A stretch of DNA of 64,000 bases, taken from NCBI RefSeq assembly GCF_002257705.1, contig NZ_LSLK01000152.1:1-64000 (forward strand). Reading direction: 5' to 3'. Below are positions 16,406-26,310 of the stretch, in pieces (positions within the stretch are counted from its first letter, which is position 1; each line of letters begins with the position of its first letter). The notes beneath the pieces are model-generated. The model had not been told where the DNA came from. It searched no databases and was given only the letters and a program-made list of their open reading frames with translations. The position numbers were made by a program, and so were the translations under genes. This DNA comes from Sporomusa silvacetica DSM 10669. Its GTDB lineage: Bacteria > Bacillota > Negativicutes > Sporomusales > Sporomusaceae.

Positions 16406-18232
16406 CTATGTACGTTTAAACAATTTTGCCAGCTCATCTGGACCAAATCTTATGATAGTCGGACGACCATGCGGACAAGTGTAGGGCAGATCAGTTGTAT
16501 AAAGTTCACTTAGTAAAGCCTGTATTTGCCGCATGGTAAGTGCCTCACCCGCCTTAATGGCACTACGACATGCCGCCATTTGCAAATAGGCGTGACGCAA
16601 TTCTTGAGCCGTAGGCTGGTGCATGTCTGTAACTAGCTGCAAAACTTGCCGCAACACTTCTTCTGCATCAGCTAGGGGAATATCCACAGGCATCTCTATT
16701 AGCCTCATGGTGTCAGGGCCAACTTGTTCAAGAGTAAAACCCAGTTGATACAATATATCCTGATTTCCGGTAATGATATTACAATCATCTTTGGTAAATT
16801 CCAGATATTGAGCTACTAATAACTGTTGTGCCGGTACACGCCCTGTAGAGCGGCTCATTCGGTCATAGAGTATTCTTTCATGGGCAGCATGCTGGTCAAT
16901 GATATAGAGGCCATCCTGGCCCTGCGCTATAATATAGCAAGTTTCAATCTGCCCCAAAGGATACAATGGACAGGCAGACTCTGCTGCGACAATAGCTTCA
17001 CTACATTCCTTCAGCTGGTCCTCTTGCTTTATAGTCTGTCTGACCTCAGCCAAAGAAGTATTTTCTTCGCGCCATAATGTTGGCGCCCACGACTGAGCTG
17101 CAGAGTCTTCGGATTTATTTGCGACAATATACTTATGCGCGTTACTATACCTATCACTGCCAGTACTACCTGGAAATCGTGGACTTATTGACGCTGCTGG
17201 CCCTGGTTGCACAGTTGCGGCGGCTTGCATGTGGGACACCGGCGAAGTTAGGCTAGAAGAAATGGCTTTATAGACTGCCCGATAAATCTTTTGGTCATCA
17301 CTGAATTTAACTTCTTTTTTCTGCGGATGAACATTAACATCAACTGCCTCAGCAGCAATTTGGATATCAAGTATCGCTAATGGATGCCCGTTTTTCGGCA
17401 ATAACGAAAAGTAGGCATTATCTAACGCTTTGGCCAGCATCCTGCTATTTACCACCCGCTGATTGACCATAAATGTCTGCCATTGGCGACTGCTTTTAAG
17501 CAAAACCGGCTTGGCTACATAGCCTGATACACTAATACCCTCGTTACTGTATTCTACTGGTAAAAGTTCCGGGGTAACCTTATGCCCATAAATATCGGCA
17601 ATTGTATCAATCAAGCGTCCATTACCACCGGTTGAGAATGTCAAACGCCCATTACTGGTTAGTTTAAAAGCGATTTGTGGATAAGACAGCGACAACTTTG
17701 TAACAATATCGCTAATATGGCCGCTTTCGGCAGGTGGCGTTTTTAAAAACTTGCGACGAGCCGGCGTATTAAAAAATAAATCCGTTACGGTTATGGTCGT
17801 GCCACACCCCGCCCCAGCTTCTCGAATATCGGCAATTATTCCCCCATTAACCTCTACATATGTTGCCAATGTTTCTGCTTGCAAGCGGGAGGTCAATGTA
17901 AATTTAGACACAGCAGCAATACTTGGCAAAGCTTCCCCCCGAAACCCTAGTGAATGGATTGCTGCTAAATCTTCAGCAGTACGAAGCTTACTGGTTGCGT
18001 GGCGTTTTACCGCAAGTTGAGCATCTTCATGACTCATCCCCTGGCCATCATCAGTAACACGAATGGATTTTATTCCACCTTCTACAATTTCAATTTCAAT
18101 GTTCTTGCTGCCAGCATCGATTGAATTTTCAACAAGTTCTTTAACAACAGCTGCCGGGCGTTCAACAACTTCGCCTGCAGCAATCTTATTGGCTGTATTC
18201 TCATCTAAGATATGAATAACTTGCTGACTCAT
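16406..18232 (-). CDS. mutL: DNA mismatch repair protein MutL
   Basis: MutL couples mismatch recognition by MutS to strand removal. The N-terminal GHKL ATPase is clear: AAGEVVERPAAVVKELVENS, DDGQGM and GFRGEALPSIAAVS. The C-terminal dimerisation region carries the endonuclease motif DQHAAHERILYD, plus ACRSAIKAGE and CPHGRPTIIRF, as in nicking MutL proteins. The last Glu of the usual DQHAxxExxxxE is Asp here. At 608 residues it is of normal length with a variable linker (about 335-420). Its start overlaps the mutS stop in ATGA, showing tight coupling. Confidence 0.96.
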   Translation of the reverse strand: MSQQVIHILDENTANKIAAGEVVERPAAVVKELVENSIDAGSKNIEIEIVEGGIKSIRVTDDGQGMSHEDAQLAVKRHATSKLRTAEDLAAIHSLGFRGEALPSIAAVSKFTLTSRLQAETLATYVEVNGGIIADIREAGAGCGTTITVTDLFFNTPARRKFLKTPPAESGHISDIVTKLSLSYPQIAFKLTSNGRLTFSTGGNGRLIDTIADIYGHKVTPELLPVEYSNEGISVSGYVAKPVLLKSSRQWQTFMVNQRVVNSRMLAKALDNAYFSLLPKNGHPLAILDIQIAAEAVDVNVHPQKKEVKFSDDQKIYRAVYKAISSSLTSPVSHMQAAATVQPGPAASISPRFPGSTGSDRYSNAHKYIVANKSEDSAAQSWAPTLWREENTSLAEVRQTIKQEDQLKECSEAIVAAESACPLYPLGQIETCYIIAQGQDGLYIIDQHAAHERILYDRMSRSTGRVPAQQLLVAQYLEFTKDDCNIITGNQDILYQLGFTLEQVGPDTMRLIEMPVDIPLADAEEVLRQVLQLVTDMHQPTAQELRHAYLQMAACRSAIKAGEALTMRQIQALLSELYTTDLPYTCPHGRPTIIRFGPDELAKLFKRT

Positions 18233-20838
18233 AAGCTTCCGTTTTCCTCTCTGGCTTGAGTTTGCAGCCGATATAATATATTAAGCGCCTCTAAGGGAGT
18301 CAGGGTCATAATATCAAGAGCTAGTAATTCATCAGCAATGCATGAGCTAAACAAAGAAACCGTAGTGACTGCAGCATGCTCGTTACATTGTTCATTAGTG
18401 GGTAGCGGCATAGGTATCGCTGGCAGCTTGCCTTGTTCCAATTCATGTAAGGTCTGCTGAGCCTTTTCAATAATTCGCTTAGGCAGTCCGGCAAGCTGAG
18501 CAACATGAATACCATAGCTCTTATCAGCACCGCCTGGTATTATGCGGCGCAAAAATACAATCTCGTTACCACGCTCTTTTACCGCTACCGAGTAATTTTT
18601 TATTACTTTACTAGTATCAGCTAACTCTGTTAGTTCATGATAATGAGTAGCAAATAAAGTTTTCGCTTTAACTTTATCCTTGATATACTCAACAACTGCC
18701 CGGGCAATACTCATACCATCAAAAGTACTTGTTCCACGACCAATTTCATCTAAGATAATTAAGCTATTGGCTGTAGCATATTTCACAATTTGAGCAGTTT
18801 CCGTCATTTCAACCATAAAAGTGCTTTGTCCTGTAGCCAGATCATCACTAGCACCGACTCTGGTAAAAATCCGATCAACAGGGCAAATAGATGCTTCTCT
18901 TACCGGAATAAAACTGCCCATCTGTGTCATAATTGTGAGCAGTGCCACTTGTCTCATATAAGTAGACTTGCCTGCCATGTTAGGTCCGGTAATAATCAAT
19001 ATTTCACTGTCACGATGATTGAGTTCTGTATCATTAGGCACAAACATTTCACCGTGCAAGAGGCGCTCAACTACCGGATGTCGGCCATCTTTAATAATAA
19101 TATCTCTAGTTTGGTTAAGCTTAGGGCGGACATAATTAAAGCGGGCCGCAGCTTCACTTAGAGAAATAATGACATCTAACTGGGCTATGTGCAATGCAGT
19201 CTGTTGGATTTCACCAATGCGTTCTTTTATATAGTCTCTGATAACAGAAAATAGTTGGTATTCAATATTGACAATTTTTTCTTGGGCGCCAAGTACTTTG
19301 GTCTCAAACTCCTTCAGTTCAGGCGTAATATACCGTTCCGCATTAACAAGGGTCTGTTTGCGGACATAGTTTGGCGGTACCGCCGCCGAATTGGCATGAG
19401 TTATCTCAATGTAATAGCCAAAAACCTTATTATACCCTATTTTAAGCGACTTGATGCCTGTAGTTTCGCGTTCACGCAGTTCCAGATCATGTATCCATTG
19501 TTTACTGTCGCGGGCAATACTTCTAAGTTCATCAAGTTCTAAGTCATAACCTGTTCTGATAATACCGCCTTCACGAATAGTAAATGGCGGATTATCAGCG
19601 ATCGCAGTGTCAATCATATTAGTTACATCTACATGAGTTTTAATAGCCATACCAATATCGGTAAGCAGCTGCGACTGACATTCTTGCAGCGTTAGCTTTA
19701 TCTCCGGCAGCACTGACAGTGAAGTTTTAAGCGCCGTTAGATCACGGGCATTAGCACTGCCTACCTCAATTCGGGTTAGAATGCGTTCAAAATCATAAAT
19801 ATTACCAAGAAGCTCTTTTAACGGCTCACGCACTACCCGTTTATCTAACAAATCGGCAATAGCGTCCTGACGTTTAGCAATAGTAATAGGGTTTAATAAG
19901 GGAAACTCCAACCACTTTTTTAGCAACCTGCTGCCCATTGCTGTTTTCGTAAAATCCATTACTGACAGCAGGGTGTCTTTACGCCCACCATCACGCATAT
20001 TCCGTGTGATTTCAAGATTGCGCAAGGTGGAGGCATCTAATACTAAATATTCCTGCGTATTGATTCTTGTCAGTTTGTTGAGATGGGAGAGATGGCTTTT
20101 TAAATTATAGTGCAAATAATATAGCAGGTAGCTTACGGCCGCTTGTGCCGCAGGGTTTGTGGGCAGCTCCTCTTCAGTAAAATGGTTATGAGGTAACTCC
20201 GCAGCTACCGTAAGGTCTGCATTTGACAGGGTAGTAACCGCACAAGTAGACACTCTTTGTGATACGAAACTTGTTATAGCTGTGATTCCATCTAATTTAC
20301 CTACCAACACTAATTCTGCCGGCAGCAGACGGTACAGTTGATCACAAACGGTATTGGTCCGCGAACTGCCTAAAAATATGGCCCATAAGCATTCACCTGT
20401 TGATATATCTGTTGCGGCCAAACATAATTCATCATCTTCCTCATATAACAGTGCTAAGTAATTATTGGCTTTATCAGGCAGACAGGACTCAGACAGAATC
20501 GTCCCTGGTGTAATAATCTTGACGACTTCTCTGCGCACAATCCCTTTTGCTTGTTTGGGATCCTCAACCTGTTCACAAATAGCTACTTTGTAACCTTTAT
20601 TAATTAATTTAGCAATATAATTGTCAGCCGCATGGTAGGGTATACCACACATAGGAACCCTTTTGTTATTGCCCCCCTCGCGAGAAGTTAATGTAATCTC
20701 CAATTCACGCGAGGCTAGCTCCGCATCCTCAAAAAACATTTCGTAAAAATCGCCTAAACGAAAAAACAGTATTTCATTGCTAAGTTTACTCTTTACCTCC
20801 CGATACTGTTCCAGCATCGGAGTATAATTTGTTGCCAT
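18229..20838 (-). CDS. mutS: DNA mismatch repair protein MutS
   Basis: MutS recognises mismatches and small loops and starts repair with MutL. The 869-residue protein has the N-terminal mismatch-reading motif LGDFYEMFFEDA near residues 27-38, with Phe and Glu contacting the mispair. The C-terminal ATPase has ITGPNMAGKSTYMRQV (Walker A) near 618, DEIGRGTSTFDG (Walker B) and the ATHYHELT signature. Its ATG at 20838 follows GAGGAG. It lies between miaB and mutL, all on the minus strand. Confidence 0.97.
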   Translation of the reverse strand: MATNYTPMLEQYREVKSKLSNEILFFRLGDFYEMFFEDAELASRELEITLTSREGGNNKRVPMCGIPYHAADNYIAKLINKGYKVAICEQVEDPKQAKGIVRREVVKIITPGTILSESCLPDKANNYLALLYEEDDELCLAATDISTGECLWAIFLGSSRTNTVCDQLYRLLPAELVLVGKLDGITAITSFVSQRVSTCAVTTLSNADLTVAAELPHNHFTEEELPTNPAAQAAVSYLLYYLHYNLKSHLSHLNKLTRINTQEYLVLDASTLRNLEITRNMRDGGRKDTLLSVMDFTKTAMGSRLLKKWLEFPLLNPITIAKRQDAIADLLDKRVVREPLKELLGNIYDFERILTRIEVGSANARDLTALKTSLSVLPEIKLTLQECQSQLLTDIGMAIKTHVDVTNMIDTAIADNPPFTIREGGIIRTGYDLELDELRSIARDSKQWIHDLELRERETTGIKSLKIGYNKVFGYYIEITHANSAAVPPNYVRKQTLVNAERYITPELKEFETKVLGAQEKIVNIEYQLFSVIRDYIKERIGEIQQTALHIAQLDVIISLSEAAARFNYVRPKLNQTRDIIIKDGRHPVVERLLHGEMFVPNDTELNHRDSEILIITGPNMAGKSTYMRQVALLTIMTQMGSFIPVREASICPVDRIFTRVGASDDLATGQSTFMVEMTETAQIVKYATANSLIILDEIGRGTSTFDGMSIARAVVEYIKDKVKAKTLFATHYHELTELADTSKVIKNYSVAVKERGNEIVFLRRIIPGGADKSYGIHVAQLAGLPKRIIEKAQQTLHELEQGKLPAIPMPLPTNEQCNEHAAVTTVSLFSSCIADELLALDIMTLTPLEALNILYRLQTQAREENGSL

Positions 20839-20859
20839 ACTGTAAATTCTCCTCTGCTA

Positions 20860-22200
20860 TTAGAGCAAGCGCCCCTTTAAAACCCAAGTTTGGGCTTTGT
20901 CAATTTGTATATTTACTAAATCACCGATCTTCTCAGTACCCGTTTTCTCCCATAGTACAATCTTATTGGTACGAGTTCGCCCCATTAATTTCATCTCATC
21001 TTTTTTACTTGCGCCTTCAACCAATACTTCAATAACAGTCCCGGTTAGCTGTTCGTTTATTTCTAGGCTTATCTCATTTTGCACAGCCATTAGCTGATTA
21101 AGACGCGCCTTTTTGACTGCCAGTGGCAGTTGGCCCTCATATTGGGCTGCCGGCGTCCCTGAACGCTGCGAATATAAAAAAGTATAGGCTACATCATACC
21201 TGACACTTTTGATAAACTCAAGCGTTTCGAGAAATTGCTCTTCAGTTTCCCCGGGAAAGCCAACAATTAAGTCGGTTGTTATGCTGGCGCCAGGAATGGC
21301 CTTACGAATGTCAGTAACAAGTTGACGGTAATACGCTGTAGTATAGCCGCGATTCATCTGTTCCAGGATAGAATTACTCCCGGATTGTACGGGAAGATGA
21401 AAGTGCTCACAAATTCTTTTACTGTTTTTGACAATTTCAATCAGCTTAGTATTCATATCCCTCGGATGGGATGTCATATAACGAATACGAGGTATGGTTT
21501 CAATTTGATCAGCCGCTTGCAGTAAATCGGAAAAATCCACCTGTGTATCAAGATCTTTACCATAAGAATTAACGTTTTGACCAAGCAGGGTTATTTCTTT
21601 AAAGCCCGCTGCTCCTAGCTGCTGAATTTCGGCTATTATATTTTCCAGTGGGCGACTGCGTTCACGGCCTCTAACATAAGGAACTATACAATATGTACAA
21701 AAATTGTTGCAGCCATACATAATAGGTACCCATGCCGATATCTGACTTTTATGGACAGTTGGAACATCAGGTGCCAAACGTTCAGCCTGCTCCCAGACAG
21801 AAACAACCTTTTCGCCGCTTGTTTCTATTTGGGCAATGAGCTCCACCAGTTGATGGGTATTATGGGTCCCCATAACCAGACTAACATGGGGGAACTTCTT
21901 TACTATTTTATCTTTGTCTTTTTGCGCCATACAACCAACAACCCCGATAATTAAATTGGGATTGACTGACTTTAGCCGTTTCATTTCACCAATCTTGCCA
22001 TAAATTTTCTTTTCCGCACTTTCCCGGACACAACAAGTATTTATCAAAATTACGTTAGCCTGATCAATATTTTCTGTAGCTTCATAACCAATTGTCCGCA
22101 ATTGACCAGCTAACCTTTCTGAGTCGTTAAGATTCATCTGACACCCAAAGGTGATCGTATGAAAAAGTTTATGACCTTTGTCTTTCTGGTCCAAATCCAT
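20860..22200 (-). CDS. miaB: tRNA methylthiotransferase MiaB
   Basis: MiaB is a radical-SAM enzyme that converts i6A37 to ms2i6A37 in tRNA. The N-terminal auxiliary-cluster cysteines are in FGCQMN, NTCCVRE and VVGCMAQ; the radical-SAM CxxxCxxC is in GCNNFCTYCIVPYVRGRERSR near residue 158. A TRAM domain ends the 446-residue protein (TEKIGDLVNIQIDKAQTW). It heads the miaB-mutS-mutL-methyltransferase-miaA-hfq run, 21 bases before mutS. RimO at 33729 is its paralogue. Confidence 0.96.
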   Translation of the reverse strand: MDLDQKDKGHKLFHTITFGCQMNLNDSERLAGQLRTIGYEATENIDQANVILINTCCVRESAEKKIYGKIGEMKRLKSVNPNLIIGVVGCMAQKDKDKIVKKFPHVSLVMGTHNTHQLVELIAQIETSGEKVVSVWEQAERLAPDVPTVHKSQISAWVPIMYGCNNFCTYCIVPYVRGRERSRPLENIIAEIQQLGAAGFKEITLLGQNVNSYGKDLDTQVDFSDLLQAADQIETIPRIRYMTSHPRDMNTKLIEIVKNSKRICEHFHLPVQSGSNSILEQMNRGYTTAYYRQLVTDIRKAIPGASITTDLIVGFPGETEEQFLETLEFIKSVRYDVAYTFLYSQRSGTPAAQYEGQLPLAVKKARLNQLMAVQNEISLEINEQLTGTVIEVLVEGASKKDEMKLMGRTRTNKIVLWEKTGTEKIGDLVNIQIDKAQTWVLKGRLL

Positions 22201-22238
22201 CTATGTATCAGCTCCAATGGCAAAGTTATATATGCCAA

Positions 22239-22613
22239 TTATTGTTTACGTTTGCGTGTTGCCCAAATCATTCTAAAACCTGAAAAGATAACAAAAATAC
22301 CAAAAATCCGTTTAAGCTCGCTTGCCGGCACAGCTTGAACAAAATTAGCACTGATTAAAGCCCCCAACGCAGCTCCGCCTGCCATATAAGCTGCCGCTTG
22401 ATAATTGATAAGTCTTTCTTTATAAAAATACCATACACTAACAATTGATGTAGGTATTATAACTAGCATCGATATTCCTTGGGCTGTGTGCTGAGCTATC
22501 CCTAATAGTAAAACCAGCATCGGTACTAACACTACTCCGCCGCCAATGCCCAAAATTCCACTTAAAACACCAGCAGTAAGTCCTATACCAAAAATTATCA
22601 ATATCATAGTCAT
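22239..22613 (-). CDS. Half-size TauE/SafE-family membrane protein (second half)
   Basis: The 124-residue protein has about four hydrophobic segments and the family's repeated signature near the N terminus, GVLSGILGIGGGVVLVPMLVL. Full TauE/SafE exporters have two such repeats in about 250 residues; here each half is a separate gene. The C terminus is basic (ATRKRKQ). It overlaps the preceding half gene by four bases, so equal expression and heterodimer formation are likely. Substrates of this family include sulfite, sulfoacetate and other organic anions; the one here is unknown. Confidence 0.8.
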   Translation of the reverse strand: MTMILIIFGIGLTAGVLSGILGIGGGVVLVPMLVLLLGIAQHTAQGISMLVIIPTSIVSVWYFYKERLINYQAAAYMAGGAALGALISANFVQAVPASELKRIFGIFVIFSGFRMIWATRKRKQ

Positions 22614-22966
22614 GTTAGTACCATCCTTATGCCTACAACAATCAATAACATAGCAAATAGCTGTTTTAAGCGAATGGGCGGAATTCTTTTCATTATCCGC
22701 GCACCGATACTGGCTCCCAAAATGCTGCCTACAATTAAATTCAGAGCCAAATTTACATCAGTATTGCCATGAAAACCATAGATAATACTGCTAATTAAGG
22801 CTGTAGGAATAACTATTGCCATCGACGTAGCCTGTGCAATATGTTGGGTAATATTGAAATAGGTTACCATAATTGGCACAAGAAAAATACCGCCCCCAAC
22901 CCCAAGCAAACCGCTGAGAACACCTACTACAAATCCGGCACCCGCAAATTTCAATCGTTCAGTCAT
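22610..22966 (-). CDS. Half-size TauE/SafE-family membrane protein (first half)
   Basis: The 118-residue protein again carries the repeat signature (GVLSGLLGVGGGIFLVPIMV) and three or four membrane segments. It ends with a basic loop and a hydrophobic helix (LKQLFAMLLIVVGIRMV). It is translated first of the coupled pair, with a four-base overlap into the next gene. It starts 15 bases after the stop of the P-loop/Asp23-like gene and is probably cotranscribed with it. Together the pair probably form one inner-membrane transporter. Confidence 0.8.
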   Translation of the reverse strand: MTERLKFAGAGFVVGVLSGLLGVGGGIFLVPIMVTYFNITQHIAQATSMAIVIPTALISSIIYGFHGNTDVNLALNLIVGSILGASIGARIMKRIPPIRLKQLFAMLLIVVGIRMVLT

Positions 22967-22981
22967 AATTAAACCCCTTAA

Positions 22982-23809
22982 TTATTCAATGCTTAGCCGT
23001 TTAACTGCAATATTTACTTCTCTAACCATCATTCCTGTCATATATTCAACCATTTGCTTTATACGTATTTGGGCATCATGTACAACCTGCCAAATAGGTT
23101 GCCCATATTTTATAATTACATCAAGTGAGATTGAAATTCCTTTTTCCCTATCATGGGAGTTTTTTATATTTATTTGCCCAGTCTTGGTAATAACACCCTC
23201 ACTTATAGCAATATAGTCAACAACGGCAGCTATCGCTGCATCTGAAATAAGCAGTTTTCCATAGTAGCTAAAGGTTGGCCGGACAATTGATTTTTCACCC
23301 AGTTTACGTCGTTGCTTGGAACGAGGTTTTTTGAAAAAAACATCAAGCGAATCAATCAGATAACCAGAAAAATGCGGTTTGAGTTCAATAGTTGGCACAG
23401 GAATAATATGTTTTCCCTCTTTGAGCCTACTCTCTTTTGCTTTGGCAATTTCACCTTTGGTAGCAATATCTTCAATCCGGATTATTTTACTAATTGCTGG
23501 TAACCCTAACACATCAACAATCTTTTCTACCATATTTCGGGAAGTACCAAGTAGTAAGATACGTTTAGGCATTACTCTAGCAATAGCTTCTCTAACTTCA
23601 TTGGCATGGTCAGGTTCCATAAATATGGCACGTTTAACAGCTCTAATTTTGCTAGGTTCTTTTTTGGCCGAATGACCTGCAATTATTTTACTGTCCATAA
23701 TTAACAGCCCGTCGTCAATAATTGTATCAACATCGTACTCGTGTGCTACGATTAACGCCCGATGGCTTTTGCCCGTTCCACTTGGACCGACCAAAGCGAT
23801 GGTGTCCAT
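22982..23809 (-). CDS. P-loop ATP-binding protein with Asp23-like C-terminal domain
   Basis: At 275 residues the protein begins with a classical P-loop, ALVGPSGTGKSHRALI (about 5-20), resembling HPr kinase or RapZ-like NTPases. A middle region holds KRAIFMEP and RILLLGTSRNMVEKIV. The last 90 residues (RPTFSYYGKLLISDAAIAAV to MVREVNIAVKRL) resemble Asp23/Gls24 domains, with an alternating strand pattern and a conserved IxVxYG-like segment. Role unknown; Gls24-type proteins are stress or envelope associated. The start at 23809 follows AGGAGG; the frame extends upstream without one. Cotranscription with the two TauE/SafE halves is likely. Confidence 0.7.
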   Translation of the reverse strand: MDTIALVGPSGTGKSHRALIVAHEYDVDTIIDDGLLIMDSKIIAGHSAKKEPSKIRAVKRAIFMEPDHANEVREAIARVMPKRILLLGTSRNMVEKIVDVLGLPAISKIIRIEDIATKGEIAKAKESRLKEGKHIIPVPTIELKPHFSGYLIDSLDVFFKKPRSKQRRKLGEKSIVRPTFSYYGKLLISDAAIAAVVDYIAISEGVITKTGQINIKNSHDREKGISISLDVIIKYGQPIWQVVHDAQIRIKQMVEYMTGMMVREVNIAVKRLSIE

Positions 23810-23873
23810 AGGCAGCCTCCTGATAAAATAGTAATAGGGTATAGCATAAAAATAAACACCTTTGCAGGTGTTG

Positions 23874-24701
23874 TCAAGTAAAAGTATTACATTGACAAAA
23901 ATCAACAAGTTTGGCTGAAACAGTGAAAATTCCCAATTTTTCAGGATACCGGCCAGGAATACCATGGAAATCAGAACCACCAGTTATTTTTAAATTATAT
24001 TTATTAGCAATAGCTAAATATTTATTAGTCGCTGTCTGATCATGTTTCGGATGATAAACCTCCAACCCACGAATACCAGCTTTAATCAAATCAAGCACTA
24101 AATTATCGTCACCCACTAGGCCCGGATGAGCCAATATCGCGATGCCTCCCGCCTGCTCTATAAGCCTGATGACCTGTTCTGGAGTTAGTTTGTAATGGGG
24201 AACATAGGCCGGAGAGTTTTTGGCTAATACTTGTTTAAACGCTTCTGGTATCGTTTTAAAATAGCCAGCTTCAACAAGTACTTGAGCAATATGCGGTCTC
24301 CCTACTGCCCGCGTTTGACCAGTCATATCCAGTACCCGATTATAATTGATCGAATAGCCCAATTTACTCAGCTTATCTACTATCATCTGTGACCGCTTTA
24401 ACCGGGCATTAAGGATAATTTCTAGTTGATCTCGAAATTTCACATTATTAATATCAATGCAATATCCCAAAATATGTACTTCATGGTGCGGTAAGTCAGT
24501 GCTAAATTCTATTCCAGGAATAATTGCCAGCTTCGAGGCCGCAGTATTCAAATATCCTGTTAAGTTCGCATAAGCAGCAACCGTATCATGGTCAGTAATA
24601 GCGATATAGCTAAGGCCAGCAAGTTCGGCCTGCTGAACTACTTCCAGCGGTGATAATCGCCCGTCAGAGGCCGTGGTATGAATATGAAGGTCTGCAATCA
24701 T
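23874..24701 (-). CDS. PHP-domain phosphoesterase (RNase AM/TrpH-like)
   Basis: The 275-residue protein is a PHP-type metal-dependent phosphatase. Metal-binding motifs occur in order: DLHIHTTASDGRLSP at 4-18, ITDHDTV near 35, GIEFST near 63, ILAHPGLV near 194 and GSDFHG near 243. In E. coli the related YciV/TrpH removes nucleotides from RNA 5' ends and hydrolyses 3',5'-nucleoside bisphosphates. The activity here is inferred from the family. The stop of pepA overlaps the start by four bases, so the two are translationally coupled. Confidence 0.85.
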   Translation of the reverse strand: MIADLHIHTTASDGRLSPLEVVQQAELAGLSYIAITDHDTVAAYANLTGYLNTAASKLAIIPGIEFSTDLPHHEVHILGYCIDINNVKFRDQLEIILNARLKRSQMIVDKLSKLGYSINYNRVLDMTGQTRAVGRPHIAQVLVEAGYFKTIPEAFKQVLAKNSPAYVPHYKLTPEQVIRLIEQAGGIAILAHPGLVGDDNLVLDLIKAGIRGLEVYHPKHDQTATNKYLAIANKYNLKITGGSDFHGIPGRYPEKLGIFTVSAKLVDFCQCNTFT

Positions 24702-26197
24702 GACTTGCTTAAAGTAGTCGCCAATTGGATTAGAGTGCGAACTCCTACCCCTGTACCGCCTTTACGATTATATCCCTTATCTTTGTCGGTATCAGCTGTT
24801 CCGGCAATATCGACATGCACCCAAGGAGTTTTATCAGCAAACTGCCCAATAAACAATCCAGCTGTAATAGTGCCCCCTGGCCTGCCACCAGTATTTTTAA
24901 GATCAGCAATAGAACTTTTTATTTGCTCAAGGTACTCGTCATCATTAGGTAATTCCCACAGTTTTTCCCCTATTTGCTGGCCAGCATCAATAATGGCCTG
25001 ACACCATTCCCGGTTATTAGTAATAACGCCGGAATAAACCGTACCAAGACCAATGACACAGGCTCCCGTCAAGGTTGCTAAATCAATTATTTTTGTAGCA
25101 CCAAGCTTCTTAGCATAGGTAACAGCATCCGCCAAAATTAACCGACCTTCGGCATCAGTACTTAATACCTCAATTGTTTTGCCACTCATGGAAGTCAGGA
25201 TATCCCCAGGCCTAAATGCCTTACCTGACGGCATGTTTTCTGTACATGGTACAACGGCTAAAATGTTTACTTTGGGTTTTAGTTGGCCAAGAGCCATCAT
25301 AGCTCCTAATACGGCAGCCCCCCCCGCCATATCACCCTTCATCTCATCCATCTTTTGACTAGGCTTAATTGATATGCCACCGCTATCAAAGGTAATACCT
25401 TTACCAACAAAAGCTATTGTTTCCTGGCTAGCCGGGTCTCCCTGATATTTTAAGACAATTAGTTTAGGTGGTTCAATACTACCTTGCGCTACAGCCAGTA
25501 ATGCCCCCATACCTTTTTGCTGCATATCTTCTTTTTCAAGTACAGTAAGCTCAAAACCGTACTGCTCTGCTATCTCCCCAGCATGCCACGCCATCTTCGT
25601 TGGCGTCATGTACTGAGCAGGATGGTTGATTAAATCCCTGGCATAGTTTACGCTTTCTGCAATGATTTGACCAGCCTTAATCCCTTTGGTAATTACGTCA
25701 ATATTTGCTGTATCATTTTCAATAAGTAACAACCTTTTAATACCAGGATTATCATTTTCACCTGTTTTATAATATGTAAACTGATACACACCCATTACTG
25801 CACCTTCAACAACAGCTTGTGCTGTCTGGCAAGCTTCTAGCTTGTCACTAACACTATGGATGATGGTTGCTACGGTTTGAGACTGCATTTTTTTAGCTGT
25901 CCGCATAGCTACAGCCATCAGTGTCCGTACTTTGTCTACCGTGATTTCATTCTCTTTACCCAGCCCCAGAAGAAGAATACGTTTAGCACCAATAGCACCA
26001 AATGTATGTATAACCATAGTTTCCCCGTATTTGCCACAGTCTGGCATATCACGGATTATTTCACTTATATGCGAATCTAATGCTTTGTCCACGACTCCGG
26101 TAGCCCCACTTGGAGTCATTACTCCTTCAAATAAGCTAACAATGACTGTATCACACAGTATTTCAGTTATTGGGCCAGAGACAACTTCAATATTCAT
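24698..26197 (-). CDS. pepA: Leucyl aminopeptidase (M17)
   Basis: This cytosolic zinc/manganese aminopeptidase releases N-terminal residues from peptides and acts as a hexamer. The catalytic C-terminal half has VGKGITFDSGGISIKPSQKM (first metal ligands), MKGDMAGGAAV and STDAEGRLILADAV (the usual NTDAEGRL with Ser for Asn) with the catalytic Arg. The 499-residue length is normal, with the variable N-terminal domain to about 170. It is followed by the PHP gene with a four-base overlap. A ribosome-binding site (GGGAG) precedes ATG 26197. Confidence 0.93.
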   Translation of the reverse strand: MNIEVVSGPITEILCDTVIVSLFEGVMTPSGATGVVDKALDSHISEIIRDMPDCGKYGETMVIHTFGAIGAKRILLLGLGKENEITVDKVRTLMAVAMRTAKKMQSQTVATIIHSVSDKLEACQTAQAVVEGAVMGVYQFTYYKTGENDNPGIKRLLLIENDTANIDVITKGIKAGQIIAESVNYARDLINHPAQYMTPTKMAWHAGEIAEQYGFELTVLEKEDMQQKGMGALLAVAQGSIEPPKLIVLKYQGDPASQETIAFVGKGITFDSGGISIKPSQKMDEMKGDMAGGAAVLGAMMALGQLKPKVNILAVVPCTENMPSGKAFRPGDILTSMSGKTIEVLSTDAEGRLILADAVTYAKKLGATKIIDLATLTGACVIGLGTVYSGVITNNREWCQAIIDAGQQIGEKLWELPNDDEYLEQIKSSIADLKNTGGRPGGTITAGLFIGQFADKTPWVHVDIAGTADTDKDKGYNRKGGTGVGVRTLIQLATTLSKS

Positions 26198-26269
26198 TTT
26201 TTCACTCCCTAATTTGATATCGATAATATATTATTATATTATGCCATAAATCACTCATTAAAAACACTA

Positions 26270-26294
26270 AAACCTGTTCACGGTGAACAGGTTT
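26270..26294 (-). terminator. Terminator downstream of spoVS
   Basis: AAACCTGTTCA and TGAACAGGTTT pair around CCG/CGG. On the minus strand it is followed by TAGTGTTTTT. Confidence 0.75.
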
Positions 26295-26310
26295 CGAGCA
26301 GTATCTATTG

